Origin: Flavobacteriales bacterium
GTDB lineage: Bacteria > Bacteroidota > Bacteroidia > Flavobacteriales_D > Sanyastnellaceae
NCBI GenBank assembly: GCA_016722445.1
Contig: JADKIZ010000032.1
Coordinates: 1-47,417, forward strand
DNA: 47,417 nucleotides
Direction: 5' to 3'
Part shown: piece by piece, positions 1 to 10,225 of the stretch
Layout: every line of letters starts with the position of its first letter
Position numbering within the stretch: the first letter of the stretch is position 1
Program-made: the position numbers and the translations under genes
The notes under the pieces: generated by a model
What the model saw: the letters and a program-made list of their open reading frames with translations, nothing else
Databases searched by the model: none
Told to the model about the DNA's origin: nothing

Positions 1-1
1 T

Positions 2-2290
2 ACGCGATTGGTGTTTCAGCAATATCACGACGGTTACGCCGTGGAATTCGGTCAATACTACGTTTTTGTGCGACAAGGGGAAATCGTGCGAGCCGCTGGT
101 GCTTGCCTTTCTCCCATCGACATGAAAAAAGGCATCATGCAGAACCGTGAGGTTTGCCTGCAAAATGCCTGGACACATATTCAATCCACGGGTTTGCGTC
201 CGGTCAAACATGCAGACAACAACCCTGTGCTCAAAAATCCGGAGATCATCCTCAATCAAGGTGTTTATCATTTGTGTTATGAATTTGAAGTGAATTCGGT
301 GGCGCCTTTCGCCCGTAAGAATGTGTTCGTGGATGTCTATTCCGGAAAGGTGATTCAAGTGCGCGAACGTGTGATCTGCACTGACGTTCCAGGTACGGCA
401 AATACCATGTACTACGGAACAAAAAACATTGTGGCTGATATGGTTTCAGCCGGTAACTATAGATTGAAAGACAATGCAAGGGGCATCACAACCTGGGATT
501 TGAACAATGGCGAAAGTGAAGCCAGTGCGGTGTATTTCACCGATACTGACAACAACTGGACAACCACAACCAATCAGGATGATGCGGCTTATACCTGTCA
601 CTGGGCACTCGAAGGTACTTATGACTACTACTTCAATGAGCACTCACTGGATTCTTACGATGGGGCAGGTGCTGAGATCAATGCTTATATACATTTTTCA
701 ACTGCTTATACCAACGCTTTCTGGGATGGAACTGGTTTGTGGTTTGGTGATGGTGGTACGGGATATACTCCGCTTACCAGCATAGATGTGGTCGCACATG
801 AATTCACACATGCCGTGACAGAATACAGTGCCAGCCTTGTCTACTCGTATGAAAGTGGTGCATTGAATGAAAGTTTCTCCGACATTTTTGGTGTCATAGT
901 CGATTACGAATTGAATCCTGATGCGAACTTTCTCATGGGCGATGTGATCAGTACATCCGGTACGCCTTTTCGCGATATGTCAAACCCAAACAACACGGAT
1001 CAACCCGATACTTATCAAGGTACCTTTTGGGATGCAAGTGGTGGTGATAACGGTGGCGTACACACCAACAGTCAGGTGATGAACTATTGGTTCTATCTGC
1101 TGTGTACAGGTGGTTCTGGCGTAAACGACAATGGCGATGCATTCACCATCACACCCATTGGAATGGATGCTGCAGGTGATATCGCCTATCGGACTTTGAC
1201 CACTTATCTCACTGCTGGTTCCGAATATGCCGATGCACGTGAAATGAGTATCATCGCAGCGGAGGATTTATTCGGCGCTTGTTCGGATGAAGTCATACAA
1301 GTAACCAATGCATGGTATGCCGTCGGGATAGGTGAGCTTTTTGATTCTTATGTGGTTGCTGGGTTAGATGCAAGCCGCAACTTCGCCTGCACTATTCCCG
1401 CAACAGTGAATTTTACGAGTACAAGCATCAACGCTTCAATTTATTCATGGGATTTCGGTGACGGGGGCACTTCAACACTCCAAAATCCAGCACACCAATA
1501 TAACGAGGCCGGGACTTTTACAGTAAGTCTTATCGTAACCGGCTCTTCAGTTTGTGGCGCCAATTCGGATACCATCACATTCACCGATTACATTCAAGTG
1601 GTAGATGGCGAAAGCCCTATTTCGCCATCTTGTGTCACCAACAATACAACACCAAATGTAGCATACGGGGTTCAACGGGTTCAATTCGCCCAAATTGATG
1701 TTTCTTCTGCAAATGCATTGGAGGATTATCAGGATCGTACTTGCGATGCCGCGGCATATTTAACTGCTGGTGACAATGTGTTGTTATCCGTAACTTCATT
1801 TGGAAACGAATACAAACGTGCATGGATAGACTATAACAATGATGGTGTTTTTACCGAAGCAACGGAGAGCGTCATGTCATCGGCGCAGCAATCGGGTTTG
1901 TCTCAGGTGGTTGTCCATACTTCACCTTCGGCAGTGATTGGTGAGCCCTTGAGAATAAGGGTTGCGTCTAATTTGACCAATTTGGCCAATGCCTGTTCAA
2001 ATCCTAGTGGTGGTCAGACGGAAGACTACCCGGTTTATTTCAGCAGTCCTACTGTTGCACCTGTGGCAGATTTCATTGCTTCTCAAACGTCTGTATCCGT
2101 TGGAAGTACGATCAATTTTCTGATTTGTCTACCGGTGGTGCTACCGAATTGGGTTTGGTCATTCCCAGGTGGTTCGCCATCTTCAAGCTCAGCTCAAAAT
2201 CCTTCCATCGTTTATAATACACCCGGCGCTATATCAAGTAACTCTCACTGCCAGCAATGGATTTGGCTCCGATACGGAAACCAAAGTTGA
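2..2290 (+). CDS. Secreted M4 (thermolysin-family) metalloprotease, N-terminal piece; 5' end outside window
   Basis: Zinc endopeptidase of the thermolysin family, secreted or displayed on the cell surface. The reading frame is already open at base 2 and the first residues lie inside an FTP/PepSY-type propeptide (to about nt 380), so the true start is upstream. The catalytic domain follows: HEFTH at nt 797-811, the third zinc ligand in GALNESFSD 24 residues from the first His, and the proton-donor His in GGVHTNSQVMN (about nt 1054-1086). A PKD domain with WDFGDG follows (about 1380-1590), then a GEVED domain with WIDYNNDG (about 1620-2040) and the start of a second PKD. Frame is lost in a cluster of small indels at about 2119, 2152 and 2230. 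The protein continues in the next two pieces as one polypeptide of about 3,290 residues within the window, ending at 9883. M4 assignment is firm. Confidence 0.93.
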   Translation, partial: TRLVFQQYHDGYAVEFGQYYVFVRQGEIVRAAGACLSPIDMKKGIMQNREVCLQNAWTHIQSTGLRPVKHADNNPVLKNPEIILNQGVYHLCYEFEVNSVAPFARKNVFVDVYSGKVIQVRERVICTDVPGTANTMYYGTKNIVADMVSAGNYRLKDNARGITTWDLNNGESEASAVYFTDTDNNWTTTTNQDDAAYTCHWALEGTYDYYFNEHSLDSYDGAGAEINAYIHFSTAYTNAFWDGTGLWFGDGGTGYTPLTSIDVVAHEFTHAVTEYSASLVYSYESGALNESFSDIFGVIVDYELNPDANFLMGDVISTSGTPFRDMSNPNNTDQPDTYQGTFWDASGGDNGGVHTNSQVMNYWFYLLCTGGSGVNDNGDAFTITPIGMDAAGDIAYRTLTTYLTAGSEYADAREMSIIAAEDLFGACSDEVIQVTNAWYAVGIGELFDSYVVAGLDASRNFACTIPATVNFTSTSINASIYSWDFGDGGTSTLQNPAHQYNEAGTFTVSLIVTGSSVCGANSDTITFTDYIQVVDGESPISPSCVTNNTTPNVAYGVQRVQFAQIDVSSANALEDYQDRTCDAAAYLTAGDNVLLSVTSFGNEYKRAWIDYNNDGVFTEATESVMSSAQQSGLSQVVVHTSPSAVIGEPLRIRVASNLTNLANACSNPSGGQTEDYPVYFSSPTVAPVADFIASQTSVSVGSTINFLICLPVVLPNWVWSFPGGSPSSSSAQNPSIVYNTPGAISSNSHCQQWIWLRYGNQS

Positions 2291-5200
2291 CTATATTATT
2301 GTGAATGTCGCAGTTAATATTTGCGATGATGTTTCTTCTTCATCCTCTTATGGAATTTTGTATGATTCTGGAGGACCAACTGGTAATTATCAGAATTCAG
2401 AATATTGCACTTTCTTGATTCAGCCTGCTTGTGCTGATTCTATCTTCATTGATATCGTGAGTTTTAGTACTGAATCAGGATACGATTACCTCTATATCTA
2501 TGATGGTACAAATACCACTGGCGACTTGTTGTTTTTTGATTCAGGAACAACCACCATTCCTTCAGTAGTTGCTACCAGTGGATCTGTATATATCATTTGG
2601 GATTCCGACTCTAGCATTCCTTATACTGGATTCCAACTGAATTGGAATTCGGTTTTGTACAGCCTCGATCCTGTAACACCTGTCATGACGATTAGTGATC
2701 TCACTCCGGCTTTTGACACGCCAATCACATTTACCAATGTGTCTGTAGGTAATTTTATATCGACCAATTGGGATTTTGGAGATGGTGATTATGCCACAGG
2801 TGACGAGGTGACACATAACTTCCTCACCAACGGAACTTTTGAAGTGATCATGGAAGTCGTTCAATGCGATACCAGTTATACCACTTCTCAATTTGTTACA
2901 GTGAGCGGTGCACCGGAAATCGAAGTATCACCTTTGTCTTTTGATATTGAATTGGCTTGTAATACGGATACCATTGTTACCATAGATATTTCGAATATCG
3001 GAGAAGGCGAATTGGTTTGGGCCATGAATGGTAGCACTGGCAATACAGGAACTTTGAATATCCTTGCACTGACTTCTGGCTCAGATTTAACCACTGAATA
3101 CCCGAATACCATCGATGCCATCAACAGCAACTTTACGGATTATAATCTGGTGGCTTCTTCCGGAACAACAGTGGCTGTGGTTGAACCATTACTAGCCACT
3201 GCTGATATCGTTCTTTTCCCTGAAAATGAATCAGGCCTCACGACCATTTATTCCAACCTTTCTGTGCTCATGCAACAGTTTGTGAATGATGGTGGTATTG
3301 TGATCCAATGTTATCCTTCAACTTCTGCAGTGAATGCTTTGGGATTGTTTTCGGTCGTGGGCAGCACAGGTGTCACCAGTGAATTACTTACCCTGAATGA
3401 TCCTGCTGACCCGCTGTGTGAAGGTGTAGCGGTTGAATTCCTCGGACCAAATGCAACGGCGATTTATAATATTTCCAATGCAGATTATGTTTCAATTTTG
3501 GATGAAGAGATCAACTTCTCTGCAAACTATTCGGTAGCCGGCTATAGAAACATTGGCTATGGTCGTGCATACCTCATCGGTATCGATTATTTCGAAAACG
3601 AAGCGTCTGCCGATCGTCTGCTCTCCAACATGGTGAGCAATGTGGTCATCAATCAATTGTCGGAATGGATACAGGCCGATCCGTCAAGTGGTACTGTGAT
3701 TGCTGGTGATACGCAAACCGTGGACATCACCATTTCTGCTGAAATGCTGATGGGTGGTACTTACGAGGCGGAATTGGTTGTTTATAGCAATGACCCTGCG
3801 AATCCTCAAGTGATCATTCCAGTGCAATTGTTGGTGACAGGCGAAGGGGAATTGACCGCTGAAGACAACTGTATCCATTTGGGTGATCTCCCTGTGAATT
3901 CAGGTGAAACGGGTGGAATTTGGCTTTATAACACCGGTTGTGATACGCTTGAAATTTCCGGTTTTACTATTTCAACGGGCTTGTTTGATATCAATACCAA
4001 TCCTGCTTCTTTGGCTCCCAATGACAGCCTGTGGTTGTCTGTTAGTGGTTATCTCGATGCTGCAGGACCTTTTCTTGCGGATATAGAAGTGCTCAATGAT
4101 GTCGCTCCTTTCAATTTGTGTTTGGATGCCAATGGTGTTTTGAGTGGTGGATTGGTGTTCAATGCGGATTCAATCTTTGTTGATTTGGGAAGTTGCGGCG
4201 ATTCTCTTACCGTTCACGTGCTGGCTACAAATTACAATGACTATCCTGTACTCGTTGATACAGAGGCTACATCGATTTCTGATGGCGTATTGGATATTGG
4301 CGCATTGACATATGGAGCCGATGTATTGGAAGAATGGCTGAATATGGCCAACACCATTAACGATGGAACATTAGAAAACTATACGCTTTCAACCAGTACA
4401 TCTACTGTAGCTTCTGTTATTCAGGCCTTTGTGAACGATAAAGATGTGATTATTATACCGGAAGGTCAATCGTCCACTTCGTCCTTTTATACGACACTCA
4501 ATCCAATTCTCAATGCATTCGTTGAAGCAGGCGGGCGTGTTATTGTTTGTTCTCAGCCAGACTTAAGTTATTTGAACAATCTTGGTTTATTCTCTACAAC
4601 AACAAGCTCACTATTGACAACCGGAACAAGTTGTTCAGTCGATTTAGGTTCGCAGTTTGCAGCAGGTATGCCATCAACTTTTCTATCGCCCAATGCAACG
4701 TATTACATCTCGATGTCAAATGTCGATGCTCAAAATATTGTAACTTATAATACCTATGACGTTGCTGCTTCGCGCGCTATTGGTTTGGGTGAAGTGATTT
4801 ACTTTGGTTTTGACTATTATGACCAAAATACTGCAACAGATCAATTGTTGTATAATATTCTTCAGGTGGATGTGCAGAATTTGTTCAACAACATCAGTGT
4901 TGTTCCTGTTCCAGTGACCATTCCAGCAGGTGAACAATTGGAGTTTGATATCACCGTATCGTCTGATAGTTTGTCCAATGGTACGTATGAAATTCCTGTT
5001 GTATTCAATAGCAATGAAATTCCAACTTCTACGGACACAGTTACGATTGTCTTAGATATCACCGGTGCCCCATGTCCTGATTTTGCTTACACATTTAATT
5101 GTACCAATCTGTACAGTTTTCAAAACATGACCATCAATACCTATTCCACCATATTGTGGGATTTTGGTGATGGTTCAGAATCTACTTTGTTGGAACCAAC

Positions 5201-7127
5201 ACACCTTTATACTGTAGCTGGTAGCTATGATGTGAGCCTTACGATGTGCAATGATGACGGCTGTTCTACTATGACTCAAACCATTGTGGTGAGTACAGAC
5301 GGACTTTTGCTCGCGCCAGAGTGTGTCCCCAACAATAGCGGCACGTCTCCGAGTTATGGTATTGCAAACTTTGAATTCGGCACCATTTCAAATGCTTCCG
5401 GCAGCAGTGTTGAAGGTTACGTCGATTATTCATGTTCCTTGATGACCGAATTGACAGTCGGTGATATCGTTCCATTCAACATACAGACATACAATACAGA
5501 ATATGCTTATATGTGGATTGATTTCAATAATGATGGATCTTTCGACAATCTGACCGAGAAATTTTACAATGCAACATCGGCTGTTCTCGCTCACAGCGGT
5601 TTCATCACAGTGCCAATCACAGCGGTAATGGATACTCCACTGCGTTTGCGTATTATTTCCGATGATTATACGCTTTCCAGTTCATGTTCATTTCCTTACA
5701 TCGGACAAGGAGAAGATTACGCGGTCATGGTTGTCGCTGCTGATGGTCCTCCAGTTGCTGATTTCATCGCCAATCCTGTTGTTGGATCAGTTGGTCAGAC
5801 CATCAATTTTACAAATCTGACAACTGGTGGTGCAACTTCCTATGAATGGACTTTTGAATCAGCAACAACAACCACAAGCAATTTGGTGAATCCTACCAAT
5901 TCATATGGTGCAACGGGTTGGTACACTGTTACCTTGATTGCAACCAACGAATTTGGTTCTGATACGATGACAAAGGTTGACTACATCAATATTGTAAATG
6001 TCTATAACATGTGTACGTCAGGAATTTCGACCAATCAGGATTCCGGTGTATTGTACGATTCCGGCGGACCTTCTGGAAATTATACCAACAATGAAACATG
6101 TACGTTTCTCATCAGTCCGCCTTGCGCCGAGTCCATTACACTTACTGTCAATTCTTTCAGCACTGAATCTTGTTGTGATTACATTTATGTCTATGATGGT
6201 ACCTCTACCTCTGGTACACTGCTTTGGAGTGATAGTGGTACGCCAAGTCTTTCCAGTGTGACAGCCACCAGTGGAAGTATGTTTATTTATTGGGATACGG
6301 ATGGTTCATCCGTCTCTTCTGGTTTTAATCTTTCATGGAATTCAACCATTTTATCGAATGGTCCTGTGACCGCAGATTTCACGATTTCTGACAACAATCC
6401 TGCTTTGTCGGAAGAAGTTCAATTCACCGATGCATCGGCTGCAACTGCGATGCAATGGTATTGGCAATTTGGCGATGGAAGTACTTCTTTGGAACAAAAT
6501 CCAACACACGGCTACGTTGATCCTGGCGTTTATGAAGTCACTTTGATTGCCTATAGCTGTTCATTTAGTGATACGACTTCTTACACGATTGAAGTACAAA
6601 ATGCACCTACCATTTCTATTGTACCTGATGTATATGAAGTATTTGTTGGTTGCAATGCCGGTACTTCCGAACCCATCACCATCTTCAATGAAGGCTCTGG
6701 TGATTTGATCTGGTCAGTGGAAGGGGCACAGGAGGATGGAACCTTACAGGTTCTTATGCTGACCTATTCAACGGATATCGCAGAAGAGAATGCACATATG
6801 ATTGATGCCATTAACGCAACCTTTACTGATTATGTACTCACGGAGTCATCTTCGAGTTCTGCTGCTGTCATTGGCGCTATGATCAATGATTTTGATGTGG
6901 TATTGCTTCCGGAAACAAATATGGGATCATCGTTTTATCCATCTATTGCGGCCATTTTGTTAGATTATGTTTCAAACGGTGGAACAGTGATCAAATGTGG
7001 TCCACAGAGTAGTAGTGATCTCAGCAATACCTCATTGTTTGCTTCATCAAGCTATTCTACTACTTCTTCTGCATCACTTACGGTGAATACTGCGGATGAC
7101 CTGACTTCTGATTTCCTACGACCATGA
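2169..7127 (+). CDS. Same M4 protease, middle piece: CUB, PKD, GEVED and Rossmann-like modules
   Basis: Central part of the giant protease; its apparent start lies inside a PKD domain and is not a real start. Domain order by nucleotide: end of PKD (to 2310), CUB (2310-2650), PKD (2670-2910), a first module of two flanking beta domains around a Rossmann-like alpha/beta domain (2930-3840), a second module (4160-5070), PKD (5080-5290), GEVED (5310-5740), PKD (5750-5990), CUB (6010-6350), PKD (6360-6590) and the start of a third module (6600-7127). The GEVED-PKD-CUB-PKD-module block occurs twice, so the stalk grew by duplication. The flanking beta domains end in strings such as VYSNDPANPQVIIPV, a BACON-like pattern. 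These regions probably bind polymer or act as a spacer; no enzyme residues are evident. Frame is lost at about 7118, where adding one A restores FLRP-MTAVNL. Confidence 0.85.
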   Translation: MVRHLQAQLKILPSFIIHPALYQVTLTASNGFGSDTETKVDYIIVNVAVNICDDVSSSSSYGILYDSGGPTGNYQNSEYCTFLIQPACADSIFIDIVSFSTESGYDYLYIYDGTNTTGDLLFFDSGTTTIPSVVATSGSVYIIWDSDSSIPYTGFQLNWNSVLYSLDPVTPVMTISDLTPAFDTPITFTNVSVGNFISTNWDFGDGDYATGDEVTHNFLTNGTFEVIMEVVQCDTSYTTSQFVTVSGAPEIEVSPLSFDIELACNTDTIVTIDISNIGEGELVWAMNGSTGNTGTLNILALTSGSDLTTEYPNTIDAINSNFTDYNLVASSGTTVAVVEPLLATADIVLFPENESGLTTIYSNLSVLMQQFVNDGGIVIQCYPSTSAVNALGLFSVVGSTGVTSELLTLNDPADPLCEGVAVEFLGPNATAIYNISNADYVSILDEEINFSANYSVAGYRNIGYGRAYLIGIDYFENEASADRLLSNMVSNVVINQLSEWIQADPSSGTVIAGDTQTVDITISAEMLMGGTYEAELVVYSNDPANPQVIIPVQLLVTGEGELTAEDNCIHLGDLPVNSGETGGIWLYNTGCDTLEISGFTISTGLFDINTNPASLAPNDSLWLSVSGYLDAAGPFLADIEVLNDVAPFNLCLDANGVLSGGLVFNADSIFVDLGSCGDSLTVHVLATNYNDYPVLVDTEATSISDGVLDIGALTYGADVLEEWLNMANTINDGTLENYTLSTSTSTVASVIQAFVNDKDVIIIPEGQSSTSSFYTTLNPILNAFVEAGGRVIVCSQPDLSYLNNLGLFSTTTSSLLTTGTSCSVDLGSQFAAGMPSTFLSPNATYYISMSNVDAQNIVTYNTYDVAASRAIGLGEVIYFGFDYYDQNTATDQLLYNILQVDVQNLFNNISVVPVPVTIPAGEQLEFDITVSSDSLSNGTYEIPVVFNSNEIPTSTDTVTIVLDITGAPCPDFAYTFNCTNLYSFQNMTINTYSTILWDFGDGSESTLLEPTHLYTVAGSYDVSLTMCNDDGCSTMTQTIVVSTDGLLLAPECVPNNSGTSPSYGIANFEFGTISNASGSSVEGYVDYSCSLMTELTVGDIVPFNIQTYNTEYAYMWIDFNNDGSFDNLTEKFYNATSAVLAHSGFITVPITAVMDTPLRLRIISDDYTLSSSCSFPYIGQGEDYAVMVVAADGPPVADFIANPVVGSVGQTINFTNLTTGGATSYEWTFESATTTTSNLVNPTNSYGATGWYTVTLIATNEFGSDTMTKVDYINIVNVYNMCTSGISTNQDSGVLYDSGGPSGNYTNNETCTFLISPPCAESITLTVNSFSTESCCDYIYVYDGTSTSGTLLWSDSGTPSLSSVTATSGSMFIYWDTDGSSVSSGFNLSWNSTILSNGPVTADFTISDNNPALSEEVQFTDASAATAMQWYWQFGDGSTSLEQNPTHGYVDPGVYEVTLIAYSCSFSDTTSYTIEVQNAPTISIVPDVYEVFVGCNAGTSEPITIFNEGSGDLIWSVEGAQEDGTLQVLMLTYSTDIAEENAHMIDAINATFTDYVLTESSSSSAAVIGAMINDFDVVLLPETNMGSSFYPSIAAILLDYVSNGGTVIKCGPQSSSDLSNTSLFASSSYSTTSSASLTVNTADDLTSDFLRP

Positions 7128-9883
7128 CAGCAGTGAACCTCACTACTTATTGTAACGTCACAAATGCGGACAAAGTCACCCTGATTTCATACGGAGCGAA
7201 TGATGTGATGAGTTACCGTGATATTGGTGAAGGAAGAGCCTACTGGCTTGGATTTGATTACTACGCTACCAATACGTATGCATCACTTGCGCTAAGCCGT
7301 GCAGTGCAATACAACAATAACTTCACGGAAGTGGTACTGCCTGATTGGTTGACTTTGATCGATACGGCTGGCACCGTGAGTCCGGGTTCTTCTCAGGTGT
7401 TGAATTTGTCCGTGGATACTTCTTCGTTAGTAGATGGATATTATACTACTTCATTGCCTGTGTTTTCGAATGACCCATTGAATCCAATCGATTCAATTAC
7501 AGTCAATGTGTATGTCAACGTGCATCCATGTCCTTCTTTTGATTTGATGAATGGATGCGGAGGTGAAGCTATTCTGCAAAGCACTTCTTTGAATACGCAA
7601 AACATTACCTGGACCATTGATGGTGTTGGCGTATTTACCGGTGATATGGTTGAATTGGTCTTCCCAGATGCCGGTAGTTATATGATCACGATGGAAGCAT
7701 GCAATGCGTTCACATGTGTATCAGATACCCAAACAGTTGAAGTATTCCTTACTTCTCCTTTGCCTGCATTTACTTGTTCTCCTGTAGCACCCGCAACATG
7801 TTGCACAACATCTGCCATGAGTTTACATAGCACCAGCGGTGTTTATGAAAGCAATTTGTTGATCAATGCAGAATCATATTATACCGATATGTCGTGCTCC
7901 GATATCATCTATATGGAGGTAGGGCAGTTGACGACACTTGAATTCGACTTCAACAGTCAGTCTTTGTATGGGATTTATATCGATTACAACAACGACCTTC
8001 AATTCACGGTTGACGAATTGATCACGTCCGGATTTGACAATCCGGTTAGTTATGGTTTCCTTGTTTCTGCTGCTGCTGTTTACGGACAGCCTATTAGAAT
8101 GAGACTTGTCCTCGACGACAACGCATCCATTGTGAATGGATGTAATGCTCCTGAAGGCGGATCTGTTGTGGATTTTGCGGTGGTCATTATTGGCGAAGAA
8201 CTTTTGCCGGTGTCTATTTTCTCAGTGGGCGACAACAATTGTGATGCGAACATCGAATTTTTCAATGCCTCATTTAATGCCGATACTTATTTCTGGGATT
8301 TCGGCGATGGCAATAATTCCACCCTCGAAAATCCAACGCATACCTACGCAGCAAACTGTACTTACACAGTTACACTGACTGCTTCAGCAAATGGCAACAC
8401 CGATACGCAATCAACAACAGTGGTCGTGTATGGTTTCGATGATACTGTTCTCGCAACAGGTGTGTTGACCGAAAATGAATTGCTCCATTTCGCTTTGGTA
8501 GAAACATATGATTCCTACGAATGGATTTTTGGTGATGGTGGAACTTCATCCGATGCAGCTCCTTACTACGCATACGAACTACCTGGTCTTTACACGGTAG
8601 TGGTGAATGTTACTTTGAATGGTTGCGAACACTCGTTCACCATGGAATTGGAAATTGATGCGTTCATTGGTGACCTACCAGTTGCCGAATTCAATACCAT
8701 TAACCTCAATTGCGGACCTACGGTTTATTTCATCAACAACAGCACGAACGGCGAATCTTATTTGTGGAGTTTCGGTGATGGGAATTTTTCTACAGATGAA
8801 AATCCTGTCCATACTTATACATTGGATGGCATGTACGATGTCGTGTTGACCACTTACAGCGCCGCTGAAGAGGATTCATACAATATGTCTGTGGCAGTGC
8901 ATTCATTCGCAGACAATATTCTATTGAGTGGTTTACAAATTGAAGGACAAACCACGCTGTTTGCTTTGAATGATACTTACGATACTTATGAATGGACATT
9001 CAACGATGGTGGAACATCAACAGAAGCAGCGCCTTCACATGTGTTTGATATCGATGGATTTTATAGTGTGCAGGTACACGTGACAGTGGATGGCTGTGAG
9101 TATACTTTTGATTTGTTGGTGGAAATAACCGACAATGGCGTACTCATGCCTGTGGCAGAATTCAATAGCATCAATCCGGATTGCGGACAAACTGTTTATT
9201 TCTTGAATAGCAGCGAAAATGCTGAGTCCTATCTATGGGATTTTGGAGATGGCATTCAATCAACCGATGCGAATCCGGAACATAGCTATGCAAGTGCTGG
9301 TAACTATACCGTGACACTTACAGCGAACAATACGTATGGAAGTTCTGAATATACAACTAACATCGTTGTGGTCATCTTTGATGATGCAATCATCACCAGC
9401 GGATCTTTGTTTGAAACAGAGCCAATCACCTTCTCGTTGAGTGGAGTATATGATTCTTATAGCTGGGTGTTTGAAGGTTCTATTGTTTCAACAGAAGCCT
9501 CGCCGGTTCATGTGTTTGACAACTGGGGAATATATGAAACCGAGGTAACTGTGACATTGAATGGTTGTGAAGCAACATTTGTGATCACAACGGAAATTGC
9601 ATTTGACGGCGTTGAAGATTTCCTGTCCAATGCCGAGATTGTTCTTTATCCGAATCCAACCCATTCGATGTCTGTGCTCGAGCTGAATCACTTCGGCACC
9701 GGTATGCCAATGGTAGAGTTATTCGATATCACCAGCAAGCTAATAGCACCATGCAAATTCATTTCGTCCAATGGAACAACACAAAAATACCTGGTCGAGC
9801 CACAGGCAAGTGGAATTTACCTCGTGCGTGTCAAGTCAGGTGATCATGAAAGGACATTGAGACTCGTGATGACGGGTAAGTAA
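7124..9883 (+). CDS. Same M4 protease, C-terminal piece: GEVED, PKD array, T9SS sorting domain
   Basis: C-terminal end of the giant protease. It begins inside the third Rossmann-like module (DIGEGRAYWLGFDYY), followed by a beta domain to about 7530, a PKD-like domain with a weak motif (7530-7740), a GEVED domain (7760-8180) and about six PKD-like repeats (8200-9600). Several carry WDFGDG or WSFGDG; others are degenerate (WTFNDG, WVFEGS). The last ~85 residues have the type A Por/T9SS C-terminal sorting pattern: YPNPTHSMSVLEL near the start and GIYLVRVKSG near the end. By family knowledge such proteins cross the outer membrane through the type IX system and are anchored or released. The stop TAA is at 9881-9883 and a hairpin terminator follows about 65 bp later. 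The ATG at 7124 is internal and results from the frame break. Confidence 0.88.
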   Translation: MTAVNLTTYCNVTNADKVTLISYGANDVMSYRDIGEGRAYWLGFDYYATNTYASLALSRAVQYNNNFTEVVLPDWLTLIDTAGTVSPGSSQVLNLSVDTSSLVDGYYTTSLPVFSNDPLNPIDSITVNVYVNVHPCPSFDLMNGCGGEAILQSTSLNTQNITWTIDGVGVFTGDMVELVFPDAGSYMITMEACNAFTCVSDTQTVEVFLTSPLPAFTCSPVAPATCCTTSAMSLHSTSGVYESNLLINAESYYTDMSCSDIIYMEVGQLTTLEFDFNSQSLYGIYIDYNNDLQFTVDELITSGFDNPVSYGFLVSAAAVYGQPIRMRLVLDDNASIVNGCNAPEGGSVVDFAVVIIGEELLPVSIFSVGDNNCDANIEFFNASFNADTYFWDFGDGNNSTLENPTHTYAANCTYTVTLTASANGNTDTQSTTVVVYGFDDTVLATGVLTENELLHFALVETYDSYEWIFGDGGTSSDAAPYYAYELPGLYTVVVNVTLNGCEHSFTMELEIDAFIGDLPVAEFNTINLNCGPTVYFINNSTNGESYLWSFGDGNFSTDENPVHTYTLDGMYDVVLTTYSAAEEDSYNMSVAVHSFADNILLSGLQIEGQTTLFALNDTYDTYEWTFNDGGTSTEAAPSHVFDIDGFYSVQVHVTVDGCEYTFDLLVEITDNGVLMPVAEFNSINPDCGQTVYFLNSSENAESYLWDFGDGIQSTDANPEHSYASAGNYTVTLTANNTYGSSEYTTNIVVVIFDDAIITSGSLFETEPITFSLSGVYDSYSWVFEGSIVSTEASPVHVFDNWGIYETEVTVTLNGCEATFVITTEIAFDGVEDFLSNAEIVLYPNPTHSMSVLELNHFGTGMPMVELFDITSKLIAPCKFISSNGTTQKYLVEPQASGIYLVRVKSGDHERTLRLVMTGK

Positions 9884-9949
9884 TAAAGAAATGCTGGTTT
9901 TGTGCCAAAACGCATTGGACCAATTTCAAATCGAATTCATCATAATCAG

Positions 9950-9985
9950 ACGAGCCTGGATGCATATCCGGGCTCGTTGGTTTTA
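9950..9985 (+). terminator. Rho-independent-type terminator after the M4 protease gene
   Basis: A 12-bp stem (ACGAGCCTGGAT, 9950-9961, against ATCCGGGCTCGT, 9966-9977, with one G-T wobble) closes a 4-nt GCAT loop. TGGTTTTA follows. It lies 66 bp after the protease stop codon, where a terminator is expected. Confidence 0.75.
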
Positions 9986-10173
9986 TGCCGGATTATGCAG
10001 TCTTCATCTTATTCAAGTCTGATTGCCTGCAAAGCCGCACACTTTCTCGACTCATAATTGTCCACGTGGTTGATCCTGAAAGCAGGAGATGTATTGTGTT
10101 GGAAAACATGCAGATAACAGAATTTTCTTTGGATCATGATTTATGCATCGAAAAAAGGGATCCTAAAAAATAT
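9986..10173. other. Gene-poor spacer before the Rhs-tip cassettes
   Basis: No coding region could be supported here. The 92-aa open frame that spans it runs into the poly-A and inverted-repeat tract downstream and has no recognisable domain. A GGATCC palindrome sits at about 10158-10163 among A-runs, just before the four-arm repeat elements. Confidence 0.5.
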
Positions 10174-10220
10174 GGAGCAAAAAAAATGGAGCAGAAATTT
10201 TGCTCCAAAAAAAATGCTCC
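10174..10220. repeat. Four-arm nested inverted repeat, GGAGCA/TGCTCC type
   Basis: The word GGAGCA occurs at 10174 and 10188 and its reverse complement TGCTCC at 10201 and 10215. Spacers are 8, 7 and 8 bases and mostly A-rich. The same 14-13-14 geometry occurs at 13767 and 17477 with the word GGATCA/TGATCC, so all four arms differ in step. It could form either an inner hairpin or an outer/inner nested one. Confidence 0.75.
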
Positions 10221-10225
10221 AAAAA

